A stretch of 64,000 nt of DNA from Mycobacterium sp. WUMAC-067 (GTDB lineage: Bacteria > Actinomycetota > Actinomycetes > Mycobacteriales > Mycobacteriaceae): positions 62,001 to 126,000 of the forward strand of contig NZ_JAEKMI010000015.1 of the NCBI RefSeq assembly GCF_020217485.1. Direction: 5' to 3'. The notes below the pieces were generated by a model. It had not been told where the DNA came from, ran no database searches, and saw nothing but the letters and a program-made list of their open reading frames with translations. Shown here piece after piece: positions 50,448-58,407 of the stretch (its first letter is position 1; every line of letters starts with the position of its first letter). Both the position numbers and the translations under genes were made by a program.

Positions 50448-51302
50448 CTATCTTGGTGACCTAGAACTGCGGTTCTTTCGACCGTAAACGACGAGATCGC
50501 TTGGGCTCTTACTTTGCCTTGATGGCGGCTTCAACAATTGCACTAACAGGTTCTGCATTGGCGGTATGACAAGCTCGCAAAACCGCAAGTATGCGAGCGA
50601 TGTGCGCCGCCCAAACGGATAGCGATCATGCAACTCCCAAAAACGTCTCAAGTGACCAAAGGCCTCACGCGATGTGATTGCTGACCCGGCTCCGCTGGTA
50701 TCAAAGCGGCATACCAACCGGCGGATCGTGATTGGCTCTTGAAGCAAGGCGGATCGGAGAATGAATTCCTGGTCGGCGAGTAGGCCGACGTCGAGGTCGT
50801 AGCCACCCAACTTGTTCACTAGCGCCGCCCCGAAGAACGCCGCTTGATGTGGGACGGTGTAGAAGCCAGAAAGGAACTTTCGCAGGTTGAAGGGCATCGG
50901 GCCCTGGAGGCGCCCGAGACTGTCTAGATAAACAAGACCGTAGCCCCATATGTCACGCATCGGCCCAAGGTCCGAGATTGCCTCGACGACTTCGGCGATC
51001 GCATCTGGATCGGAGAAGCGATCACCGGAGTTCATAAACCACAGCAGGTCACCTGTCGCATGGGCAATACCGCGGTTCATTGCGTCGTAACGCCCGCCGT
51101 CCGGTTCGGACTGCCAATGCGCGAAACTCGGCGTACAGCTGGATAGATACTCCACGACTTCAACGCCCGACCCGCCGTCGATCACGATGTGCTCGATGTG
51201 TCCCGCGTAACGCTGTGCCCGCACACTGTCCACCGTGCGCCTCAACCCGTGGAGGTCGTTCAACGAAATGGTGATCACCGAAACGGTCGGAACAGAGGCC
51301 AC
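50448..51302 (-). CDS. GT2-family glycosyltransferase
   Basis: The 284-aa GT-A enzyme has TVSVITISLNDLHGLRRTVDSV, then HIVIDGGSGVEVVEYL, SEPDGGRYDAMNRGIAHATG (the typical D-x-G-x-YDAMN motif) and LLWFMNSGDRFSDP (metal-binding region). It is the same subfamily as the plus-strand enzyme at 54887-55684. The GTG at 51302 has an excellent GGGAGGG ribosome-binding site 7 bp before it; the longer frame to 51407 lacks one. The role is probably a sugar transfer in the oligosaccharide of this locus, specificity unknown. Confidence 0.83.
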   Translation of the reverse strand: MASVPTVSVITISLNDLHGLRRTVDSVRAQRYAGHIEHIVIDGGSGVEVVEYLSSCTPSFAHWQSEPDGGRYDAMNRGIAHATGDLLWFMNSGDRFSDPDAIAEVVEAISDLGPMRDIWGYGLVYLDSLGRLQGPMPFNLRKFLSGFYTVPHQAAFFGAALVNKLGGYDLDVGLLADQEFILRSALLQEPITIRRLVCRFDTSGAGSAITSREAFGHLRRFWELHDRYPFGRRTSLAYLRFCELVIPPMQNLLVQLLKPPSRQSKSPSDLVVYGRKNRSSRSPR

Positions 51303-51641
51303 AGACTTCCCTCCCTGTGTGAGTGTCGCCGACGGCAGTCCCGAGGATCGACTATACATTCCGGAATACACTGCAGTGGTCAACCATCGGCTTTTGGTTT
51401 CGCGCATTTATATAACCTACGTTCGGGTACCGAGCTGACGGCTTGAGTGCTGAAGAACCAGGCTTCAACCAGTCACCGCTCCTCGACAGACCCTCCTGCC
51501 CGCGCAGCCGAATCGGCCGTCGGTCACCCAACTTCTGCGTGGTGGAATCTCATTGCCGTCCCGCAGCCGGTCCCAAAAATTGCCGACAGTTCCGTTAAAC
51601 GTCCGGCTGTGGATCGCATTGGCCGGCTTGATGACCGGATC

Positions 51642-51878
51642 TTTCACGACCAACCGTTTTGGGCATCCGCCGACGCCAGAATCGAGTCACGTGCTGGTGC
51701 CCAACTTCGCGCTAGCTTCTTCGCGGCCTTGAGGCTCCCTTTGGCGAGATGGAAGCCAGCCATGGCATACTCAGGGCCTCGGCGTCCGCAGAATGTTGTG
51801 GTGCGGCGCTCGCCGGATCAGAACGGACTCGTCCAGCTGGCGAAGTTCCCAGTTAGGCCGCTTGGCTCCCTGTGCAAC
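51642..51878 (-). pseudogene. decayed C-terminal gene fragment, family not recognised
   Basis: Minus-strand frames joined across two shifts read NWELRQLDESVLIRRAPHHN, ILRTP, EALSM, AMAGFHLAKGSLKAAKKLAR and end WAPARDSILASADAQNGWS before a TGA. The pieces have coding-like composition and continue each other in order, so this looks like the 3' end of a once intact gene that has lost its 5' part and gained indels. It lies in the 685-bp gap (51303-51987) between the GT2 gene and the dehydratase; the rest of that gap shows nothing recognisable. Confidence 0.4.
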
Positions 51879-51987
51879 TAGCATTAAGCGGCAACACGCC
51901 ATGTACCGCTGAATTGCGCAACTAGGAGCGAGACGGCTCCGATGATGGGACCATCTTCGGTGACAACGTTGCAGAATCGGGAATCTA

Positions 51988-53010
51988 GTGAAGCGAGCGC
52001 TCATAACCGGAATTACCGGACAAGACGGGTCCTACCTCGCAGAGTTGCTGCTGTGCAAGGGATACGAGGTTCACGGGCTCATCCGGCGAGCTTCGACGTT
52101 CAACACGGCACGGATAGACCACCTTTACGTCGACCCGCACCAACCGGGCGCACGCCTAACCTTGCACTACGGCGACCTCACCGATGGAACCCGCTTGGTG
52201 ACCCTGCTCAGCACCATCGACCCCGACGAGGTGTACAACCTGGCTGCGCAATCACACGTTCGGGTCAGCTTTGACGAGCCAGTGCACACCGGTGATACCA
52301 CAGGGATGGGATCGATCCGGCTGCTCGAAGCCGTTCGCTTGTCCCGAATCGACTGCCGCTTTTACCAGGCATCCTCGTCGGAGATGTTCGGGGCTTCGCC
52401 ACCACCGCAGAACGAGCAAACACCGTTTTATCCGCGTTCGCCATACGGCGCGGCAAAAGTCTTCTCTTACTGGGCGACCCGCAACTACCGGGAGGCGTAC
52501 GGCCTGTTCGCGGTGAACGGCATCTTGTTCAATCACGAATCACCCAGGCGCGGTGAGACATTCGTGACCCGAAAGATCACGCGAGCAGTTGCACGGATCA
52601 ACGCCGGTGAACAGTCGGACGTCTATCTCGGTAATCTCGATGCCGTTCGAGACTGGGGGTATGCACCTGAGTATGTCGAGGGCATGTGGCGGATGCTGCA
52701 GGCCCCTGACCCCCAGGATTTCGTCCTGGCGACGGGACGCGGTTATACTGTTCGCGAGTTCGCTCAGACCGCCTTCGACCACGCCGGCCTCGACTGGCAG
52801 AAGTATGTGAAATTCGACGACCGTTATCTGCGGCCCACGGAAGTGGATTCGCTGATCGGCGATGCCACCAAGGCCGCCCAATCGCTCGGATGGAAGGCTT
52901 CCGTGCACAGTGGCGATCTGGCGCGAATCATGGTGGACGCCGACATCGCCGCTTTGGAGTGCGATGGAAGGCCATGGATCGACAAACCGGCCCTCGCGGG
53001 TTGGGCATGA
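51988..53010 (+). CDS. mdhtA: GDP-mannose 4,6-dehydratase
   Basis: The 340-aa SDR converts GDP-mannose to GDP-4-keto-6-deoxymannose with NADP. Motifs are [43 protein letters not shown], catalytic SPYGAAK (Tyr/Lys) and [17 protein letters not shown], typical for Gmd. It starts at GTG 51988. It is followed 7 bp later by the reductase/epimerase gene. It matches M. tuberculosis gmdA (Rv1511) and M. avium mdhtA in the GPL cluster by order. It supplies the 6-deoxyhexose (fucose or rhamnose series) used by local transferases. Confidence 0.95.
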   Translation: MKRALITGITGQDGSYLAELLLCKGYEVHGLIRRASTFNTARIDHLYVDPHQPGARLTLHYGDLTDGTRLVTLLSTIDPDEVYNLAAQSHVRVSFDEPVHTGDTTGMGSIRLLEAVRLSRIDCRFYQASSSEMFGASPPPQNEQTPFYPRSPYGAAKVFSYWATRNYREAYGLFAVNGILFNHESPRRGETFVTRKITRAVARINAGEQSDVYLGNLDAVRDWGYAPEYVEGMWRMLQAPDPQDFVLATGRGYTVREFAQTAFDHAGLDWQKYVKFDDRYLRPTEVDSLIGDATKAAQSLGWKASVHSGDLARIMVDADIAALECDGRPWIDKPALAGWA

Positions 53011-53017
53011 TCACAAT

Positions 53018-53980
53018 ATGAACTCGTCAGTCGGCGTCCTTGACCGCGGATCACCGGTATACATAGCGGGGCACCGCGGTCTGGTGGGGTCCGCTTTGGT
53101 GCGTCGGTTTGAGGCCGAAGGATTCACGAATCTTCTTGTGCGGTCACACAATGAACTCGACTTGATGGACCGGGCCGCGACTTTTGACTTCGTCCTCGAG
53201 TCAAGACCGCAGATCGTCATCGATGCCGCGGCCAGGGTCGGCGGCATCATGGCGAACAACACTTATCCCGCCGATTTCTTGTCCGAGAACCTGCAGATCC
53301 AGGTCAACCTGCTTGATGCTGCAGTCGCCGCGAGGGTGCCTCGGTTGCTGTTCCTCGGATCCTCGTGCATCTACCCAAAACTCGCTCCGCAGCCCATCCG
53401 GGAGAGCGCGCTGCTCACCGGCCCGCTAGAGCCGACAAACGACGCCTACGCAATTGCGAAGATCGCGGGAATCCTTCAGGTGCAGGCGGTTCGGCGCCAA
53501 CACGGCCTAGCGTGGATTTCGGCGATGCCAACCAACCTGTATGGACCCGGTGACAACTTCTCCCCTTCAGGTTCACACCTGCTCCCAGCTCTGATCCGTA
53601 GGTACGAGGAGGCGAAGGCGAGCGGAGCTCGGAGGGTGACGAACTGGGGCACCGGAACCCCAAGGCGAGAGTTGTTGCATGTCGACGACTTAGCTAATGC
53701 GTGCCTATACCTTCTCGAACACTTCGACGGCCCGGAACACGTCAACGTGGGCACCGGTGTCGATCACAGCATCAGCGAGATCGCCGAGATGGTGGTTGCC
53801 GCGGTTGGCTTTACCGGAGAAACGGACTGGGACCCAAGGAAACCGGACGGAACACCACGCAAGCTGCTGGATATCTCAGTGTTATGGGACGTGGGCTGGC
53901 GGCCCAAGATCGCCCTGCGCGAGGGCATCGAGACGACGGTAGCGTGGTATCGGGCCAACGCAGCTGCGGCGCGACAATAG
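53018..53980 (+). CDS. merA: GDP-L-fucose synthase-type epimerase/reductase
   Basis: The 320-aa SDR has YIAGHRGLVGSALVRRF (NADP loop), VIDAAARVGGIMANN, LLFLGSSCIYPK and the YAIAK catalytic pair, all typical for GDP-4-keto-6-deoxymannose 3,5-epimerase-4-reductase (Fcl/WcaG). The ATG at 53018 follows gmd by 7 bp. The order matches epiA (Rv1512) and M. avium merA. With the dehydratase it should make GDP-L-fucose, the sugar that is methylated in serovar-2-type GPLs. Confidence 0.93.
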   Translation: MNSSVGVLDRGSPVYIAGHRGLVGSALVRRFEAEGFTNLLVRSHNELDLMDRAATFDFVLESRPQIVIDAAARVGGIMANNTYPADFLSENLQIQVNLLDAAVAARVPRLLFLGSSCIYPKLAPQPIRESALLTGPLEPTNDAYAIAKIAGILQVQAVRRQHGLAWISAMPTNLYGPGDNFSPSGSHLLPALIRRYEEAKASGARRVTNWGTGTPRRELLHVDDLANACLYLLEHFDGPEHVNVGTGVDHSISEIAEMVVAAVGFTGETDWDPRKPDGTPRKLLDISVLWDVGWRPKIALREGIETTVAWYRANAAAARQ

Positions 53981-54060
53981 AGCGCGTACGAGACGTATAT
54001 CTGTATCGTCAGTTCCCCGAGGGGCATTCTCCTCGAGCATTCGCATGTTAGTGTGATGCG

Positions 54061-54792
54061 ATGCAATTGCTGGATCAGGTTCGATTGATCGCGCGCGCCG
54101 CTCCTTCTGAGCTGTTACGCTACTTCTCTGAGCGCAATTGGAAACGCAAATTCGTCAAACAGCTTGAATCACTTAATGTAAGTGTAGTTTTTGACATAGG
54201 CTCAAACACGGGGCAATACGCTGCTGGCCTCCGCAAAGCGGGCTACAAAGGTCGAATGGTCTCGTTTGAGCCGCTCTCACAGCCATTTGCGGTGTTGGAA
54301 AGAAGGGCGTCGAAGGATCCGCTTTGGGATTGCCGGAGGTACGCACTGGGGGACGTCGACGGTACTGTGTCGGTAAATATCGCAGGCAATGCCGCGCAGA
54401 GTAGTTCCGTGTTGCCAATGCTGAAAAGCCACCAGGATGCCTTCCCCCCAGCGAATTACGTCGGCGTCGAAGACGTGGAAGTGTATCGGCTTGACCGCGT
54501 GGCGCCAGAAATTCTGCGGCCAACGGATGTAACTTTCCTCAAGATCGACGTCCAAGGTTTTGAGAGGCAAGTGCTTGCCGGTAGTGAATCGACGCTCGCC
54601 AACAGTTGTGTGGGCTTGCAACTCGAACTCTCGTTCCTGCCCCTGTATGAAGGGAGCATGCTGATCCCGGAAGCGCTCGAGTGGGCATATTCGATGGGCT
54701 TTACGCTAACCGGATTGCTGCCGTGTTTCATCGATCCACGGGACGGCCGGATGCTGCAAGCAGACGGCGTATTCTTGCGTGAGAAGAATTGA
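54061..54792 (+). CDS. mtfF: FkbM-family methyltransferase (Rv1513/MtfF-like)
   Basis: The 243-aa SAM methyltransferase has VVFDIGSNTGQYAAGLRKAG (SAM loop), MVSFEPLSQPFAVL, TDVTFLKIDVQGFERQVLAGSES (diagnostic K-I-D-V-Q-G-F-E) and LQLELSFLPLYEGSMLI. The position after gmd and fcl equals M. tuberculosis Rv1513 and the M. avium mtfF. It presumably O-methylates the fucose or another outer sugar. The gene is less GC-rich than its neighbours. The symbol follows MAC nomenclature as I remember it. Confidence 0.85.
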   Translation: MQLLDQVRLIARAAPSELLRYFSERNWKRKFVKQLESLNVSVVFDIGSNTGQYAAGLRKAGYKGRMVSFEPLSQPFAVLERRASKDPLWDCRRYALGDVDGTVSVNIAGNAAQSSSVLPMLKSHQDAFPPANYVGVEDVEVYRLDRVAPEILRPTDVTFLKIDVQGFERQVLAGSESTLANSCVGLQLELSFLPLYEGSMLIPEALEWAYSMGFTLTGLLPCFIDPRDGRMLQADGVFLREKN

Positions 54793-54886
54793 TCGGACGA
54801 TGTATTTATTCTGCTGTTTGAATCGGATCCAGATGAAGTGTCTATGGTCCGGACCGACGCCAAGTGGAAAGCCGTGAAGTAGCGTT

Positions 54887-55684
54887 ATGACTGCGCCAAT
54901 GTTTTCGATCATCGTCCCCACGTTCAACTCGGCCGCGACTCTGCACGCCTGCATCGAAAGCATCATGCGTCAGACGTATATCGACTACGAGCTGGTACTC
55001 GTCGATGGCGCTTCCACAGATGGAACCCTCGGGATCGCGAACAGTTTTGGCGCCGGACTCGGCGAACGTCTGGTCATCCACAGTGGACCGGACCAGGGTC
55101 CCTACGACGCCATGAACCGTGGCGTCGCGATGGCGACCGGGGCATGGGTCCTCTTCCTCGGATCCGACGACACTCTGCTTGAGCCGGCCACACTGGGGCT
55201 GGTGGCCGCCTACATTCGGAGCCATGAGCCCAGCGACCTGGTCTATGGCGATGTCGTCATGCGCTCAACCGGAGCCCGCCATGCCGGCGTCTTCGACCTC
55301 GATCGCCTGCTGTTTGAGACGAACCTGTGCCATCAGTCAATCTTCTACCGCCGCAAGCTCTTTGACGGCATCGGTCCCTATAACTTGCGCTATCCGGTCT
55401 GGGCTGATTGGGATTTCAACATCCGCTGCTTCTCCAACCCGGCGCTCGTGACCCGGTACATGGACATCGTCATAGCCGAGTACAACGACATGACCGGACT
55501 CAGTATGAGGCAGAGCACCGATAGGGAGTTCAGAAAGCGGCTGCCAATGTATTTTTGGGTGGCCGCCTGGGAGACTTGTGGCCGGATGCTGGCGTTCTTC
55601 CGGAAGAAAGAGAACCGTCGACTGGCGTTACGCGCCTTGCTGATCAGGTCCAGAGCCGCATCGAAGGCGCGGATACAGCACTAG
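54887..55684 (+). CDS. gtfD: GT2-family glycosyltransferase (GtfD/Rv1514c-like)
   Basis: The 265-aa GT-A enzyme has MFSIIVPTFNSAATLHACIES, then YELVLVDGASTDGTLGIA, SGPDQGPYDAMNRGVAMATG and VLFLGSDDTLLEP (metal site SDD), and a C-terminal WADWDFNIRCF segment. It ends the plus-strand run gmd-fcl-mtfF-gtfD and is convergent with the DrrABC operon. It is related to M. tuberculosis Rv1514c and M. avium gtfD. The donor is probably GDP-fucose (inference from neighbours). Confidence 0.86.
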   Translation: MTAPMFSIIVPTFNSAATLHACIESIMRQTYIDYELVLVDGASTDGTLGIANSFGAGLGERLVIHSGPDQGPYDAMNRGVAMATGAWVLFLGSDDTLLEPATLGLVAAYIRSHEPSDLVYGDVVMRSTGARHAGVFDLDRLLFETNLCHQSIFYRRKLFDGIGPYNLRYPVWADWDFNIRCFSNPALVTRYMDIVIAEYNDMTGLSMRQSTDREFRKRLPMYFWVAAWETCGRMLAFFRKKENRRLALRALLIRSRAASKARIQH

Positions 55685-55743
55685 CGCAGGCTCGTTGCCA
55701 TCCCGCTCGTTCGTCGGGGAGCGGCGATTGTGTGCCCGAACGT

Positions 55744-56535
55744 TTATGCGCTGGCTTCGGCGGCCAGCCGATAGCCACGCACAGCTAACGGGATGAACAC
55801 CGCAAGCAGCACGACCGCCCAACTGAGCGTTATCGTCAGGGGCCACGCGATCGGCCCGCCGTGGGCTAGCGCCCGCATCGTCTCGATAGGCGGCGATATC
55901 GGTTGCATGCGGATGATTGGCCGAACCCAGTCGGGGAAGAGGCCAATCGGAGTGGCGCCCGGATTGACGAATGCCATCGAGAACGTGATGGCCAGTAACC
56001 ACGTCATTGCGGTGCGGCCATTGTTGCGTACCGCCATCGCCATCACTACAGCCGTGAACCCCGTCACCACAATCGACGGGACCAGAATGAAAGCCAGTGC
56101 CGCAGGCCAGCCATTTGTGAAGCGCAGCCCCATCGCCAGCCCGATTGCGGTAATCAGGATGGTGCCGATGAACGCGCGCACGACCTCCGATAGCACCCAG
56201 CCGGTGATCGCGCTCGCCCGATGGATCGGCAGCACCCATATCCGGCTGAGCAGATGCGACTCGCGGTCCGTGGTGATGCCGACCGAGTTGCCCAGAGAGC
56301 CGAAGAGGGCGGATATTACCGCACACATGGGCACTATGCCGTAGACGCTCTCGACGCCCGTGACCTCGTGCACCCGGCCGCCCAGCACAATTTGATACGC
56401 GAACAGTAGGAAGACAGGGAGGAGCAGTGACCCCATCAAGACCGCTTGGTCACGCCGCCATCGTAGAAGTAGCCGACCGGCATGCACCCAGCTTTGAATG
56501 AGCAGGGACGCTAGTGGCTGGGGGTGATGCGTCAC
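55744..56535 (-). CDS. drrC: DrrC-type ABC transporter permease
   Basis: The 263-aa ABC-2-type permease has about six hydrophobic segments and the family stretch LLSRIWVLPIHRASAITGWVLSE. It starts at GTG 56535, overlapping drrB's TAG by one base (TAGTG), so it is coupled. Drr proteins export lipids across the membrane (PDIM in M. tuberculosis, GPL-related lipids in MAC). The end of drrC is the conserved right boundary of the GPL oligosaccharide region in the M. avium complex. Confidence 0.9.
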   Translation of the reverse strand: MTHHPQPLASLLIQSWVHAGRLLLRWRRDQAVLMGSLLLPVFLLFAYQIVLGGRVHEVTGVESVYGIVPMCAVISALFGSLGNSVGITTDRESHLLSRIWVLPIHRASAITGWVLSEVVRAFIGTILITAIGLAMGLRFTNGWPAALAFILVPSIVVTGFTAVVMAMAVRNNGRTAMTWLLAITFSMAFVNPGATPIGLFPDWVRPIIRMQPISPPIETMRALAHGGPIAWPLTITLSWAVVLLAVFIPLAVRGYRLAAEASA

Positions 56536-57275
56536 TAGCCGCGCCTTTGCATTCGCAGCGCGATCGCGCCAAAGATCAACACCATGCCCGCACACCAGGC
56601 CAGGGTGGCAGCCAAGTTGCCGCCCAGCACCTTTCCGCCGGCCAGGCCGCGCAGTGTTTCGGCGAACTGTGACACGGGCTGGTTTCGGACGTACGGGCGC
56701 AGCCAATCTGGGAAAGTCTTCTCGGGGGCGAGTCCGGTGGAAAGCATGAACAGCAGAAGCTGGGGGACAAACAGAAGGTGACTGGCACCCTGGACACTGT
56801 TTGCGCTCGATCCGAGCGCGTCGGCACCGAGCGCCACGGCCAAGCACAGCAGCAGGGCTATGACCAGGAACGCTATCGCGTAGCCGAATCCACCGGTCAT
56901 GCGAAAACCGAATACGTATCCGGCAACCATCGCCACCACCAGGGCGAGCATTCCCCGCATCAGGGTGGCAGTCACGCGGGCAGTCACCGTCGCCGCAGCT
57001 GCGACCGGCAACGTACGCATCCGTTCGCCGAACCCGCACAGGTGGTCGCGTGAAGCGCGGTCGGCGGTTAGCAGCCCAACGACGATCATCGACTGGACCA
57101 CCACGGCGGGCAGCAGATATTGCGAATAACTGATGTGTCCCGTGTCGATCAAACCGTGTAGCGCCACCCCAAAGCCCACCAAATACGCTGCTGGCGAGAG
57201 GATCTCGAAGATCATCTCGCCGTCACGTGCCGCAGATTTCAACGAACGTTCTGTGAGTGCGGTCACAGCGCTCAT
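56535..57275 (-). CDS. drrB: DrrB-type ABC transporter permease
   Basis: The 246-aa ABC-2 permease has six predicted membrane spans and GFGERMRTLPVAAAATVTARV, VPQLLLFMLSTGLAPEKTFPDWLRPYVRNQP (a signature stretch of Drr permeases). Its ATG overlaps the drrA stop by 4 bp. It forms the permease pair with DrrC. Confidence 0.9.
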   Translation of the reverse strand: MSAVTALTERSLKSAARDGEMIFEILSPAAYLVGFGVALHGLIDTGHISYSQYLLPAVVVQSMIVVGLLTADRASRDHLCGFGERMRTLPVAAAATVTARVTATLMRGMLALVVAMVAGYVFGFRMTGGFGYAIAFLVIALLLCLAVALGADALGSSANSVQGASHLLFVPQLLLFMLSTGLAPEKTFPDWLRPYVRNQPVSQFAETLRGLAGGKVLGGNLAATLAWCAGMVLIFGAIALRMQRRG

Positions 57276-58219
57276 GAACGGGTGACGGTCCGTTCGGTGA
57301 GGTGCAGGAAAGCTTCGTCGAGCGAGGGCTTGCGCAGCGAAATGTCGGCGAGTTCGAGGCCGAGCGCGTCGACCCGGCGAAACACCTCGACCAAAGTCGA
57401 CACCCCGTCGGGGGCGAACACCGACACCGAGCTCGTGTCGTTGTCGATCTCAATCCCTTCGAGCCCGGTCAAGGCCGCCGCGACCCGGGACAGCTCGGCG
57501 GGATTGGTCGGGGTCACCTGACAGTAGCTGGTGCCCACGGCGTGCTTGAGCTCCTCGGCGGTGCCGCTGGCGATCACCTGCCCGTGATCGATGACGACGA
57601 TCGAGTCGCTCAGCACGTCGGCTTCTTCCAGATACTGGGTGGTCAGCAGCACGGTCATGCCCTGCACCGTCAACGAACTCACTAGGGCCCATACGTCTCG
57701 GCGGCTGCGCGGGTCGAGCCCGGTGGTCGGCTCGTCGAGAAAGAGCACCTTCGGCGGCACCACCAGGGCGCTGGCCAGGTCTACGCGTCGGCGCATACCT
57801 CCGGAATAAGTCGCGACCCGCCGATCGGCGGCGGCGACGAGATCGAACCGTTCTAGTAGGTCGTCAGCGCACGTCTTCGCCCGGCGGCGATTCAGCCCGC
57901 GCAGCCTGCCGAATAGCACCAAATTTTCTCGGCCCGTAAGCATGGGGTCCAGTCCGGTGAACTGCCCGGCCATCCCGATGCTGGCCCGTACGTCGGCTGG
58001 CTCACGGGCGATGTCGTGCCCGGCGACGCTGGCTCGGCCTGAGCTGGGGCGGATCAGCGTGGACAGGATGTTGATCGTGGTGGTCTTCCCGGCACCATTG
58101 TGGCCGAGTAGCCCGCACACCGTTCCGGCGGGAACCGAGAAGTCCACGCCATTCAGCGCGAGCATGTCGCGTCCAAATGTCTTTGTGAGGCCGACAACCT
58201 CGATCGCCAAAGGGCTCAC
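57272..58219 (-). CDS. drrA: DrrA-type ABC transporter ATPase
   Basis: The 315-aa ATP-binding subunit has the Walker A GHNGAGKTT, Q-loop (GMAGQFTGLDPMLTG), signature-like YSGGMRRRVDLA, Walker B VLFLDEPTTGLDP and the H-loop TTQYLEEAD. The C-terminal DUF4162-like domain (about 230-310) is typical for DrrA. It starts at ATG 58219 and is the first gene of drrABC, transcribed toward the sugar genes. Confidence 0.93.
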   Translation of the reverse strand: MSPLAIEVVGLTKTFGRDMLALNGVDFSVPAGTVCGLLGHNGAGKTTTINILSTLIRPSSGRASVAGHDIAREPADVRASIGMAGQFTGLDPMLTGRENLVLFGRLRGLNRRRAKTCADDLLERFDLVAAADRRVATYSGGMRRRVDLASALVVPPKVLFLDEPTTGLDPRSRRDVWALVSSLTVQGMTVLLTTQYLEEADVLSDSIVVIDHGQVIASGTAEELKHAVGTSYCQVTPTNPAELSRVAAALTGLEGIEIDNDTSSVSVFAPDGVSTLVEVFRRVDALGLELADISLRKPSLDEAFLHLTERTVTRS

Positions 58220-58407
58220 GGTAGAAGTATTTCACGGTGCGTACCGACGCGTTGGCGGTATGGGTTGATAGCTCTGCTGATGTAATCCAAATCCGTTTTC
58301 AGCGGGCGAGTTCCGAATGTGCGGGGCAAAATCATTGGCATCCAACCTTTCTCACCACGTGCTTCGCTGAGAACGTCACCCAGGCAACGAGAAACGCGAG
58401 GAGCAAA

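Noticed and set aside
51447..51881. 144-aa plus-strand open frame upstream of the dehydratase
   Set aside because: No start signal or fold; the opposite strand shows a decayed coding fragment that explains the open frame.
55684..55744. Hairpin CCGCTC...GAGCGG between convergent gtfD and drrC as a terminator
   Set aside because: Only a 6-bp stem with a 10-nt loop and no T-run; not distinguishable from chance in this GC content.
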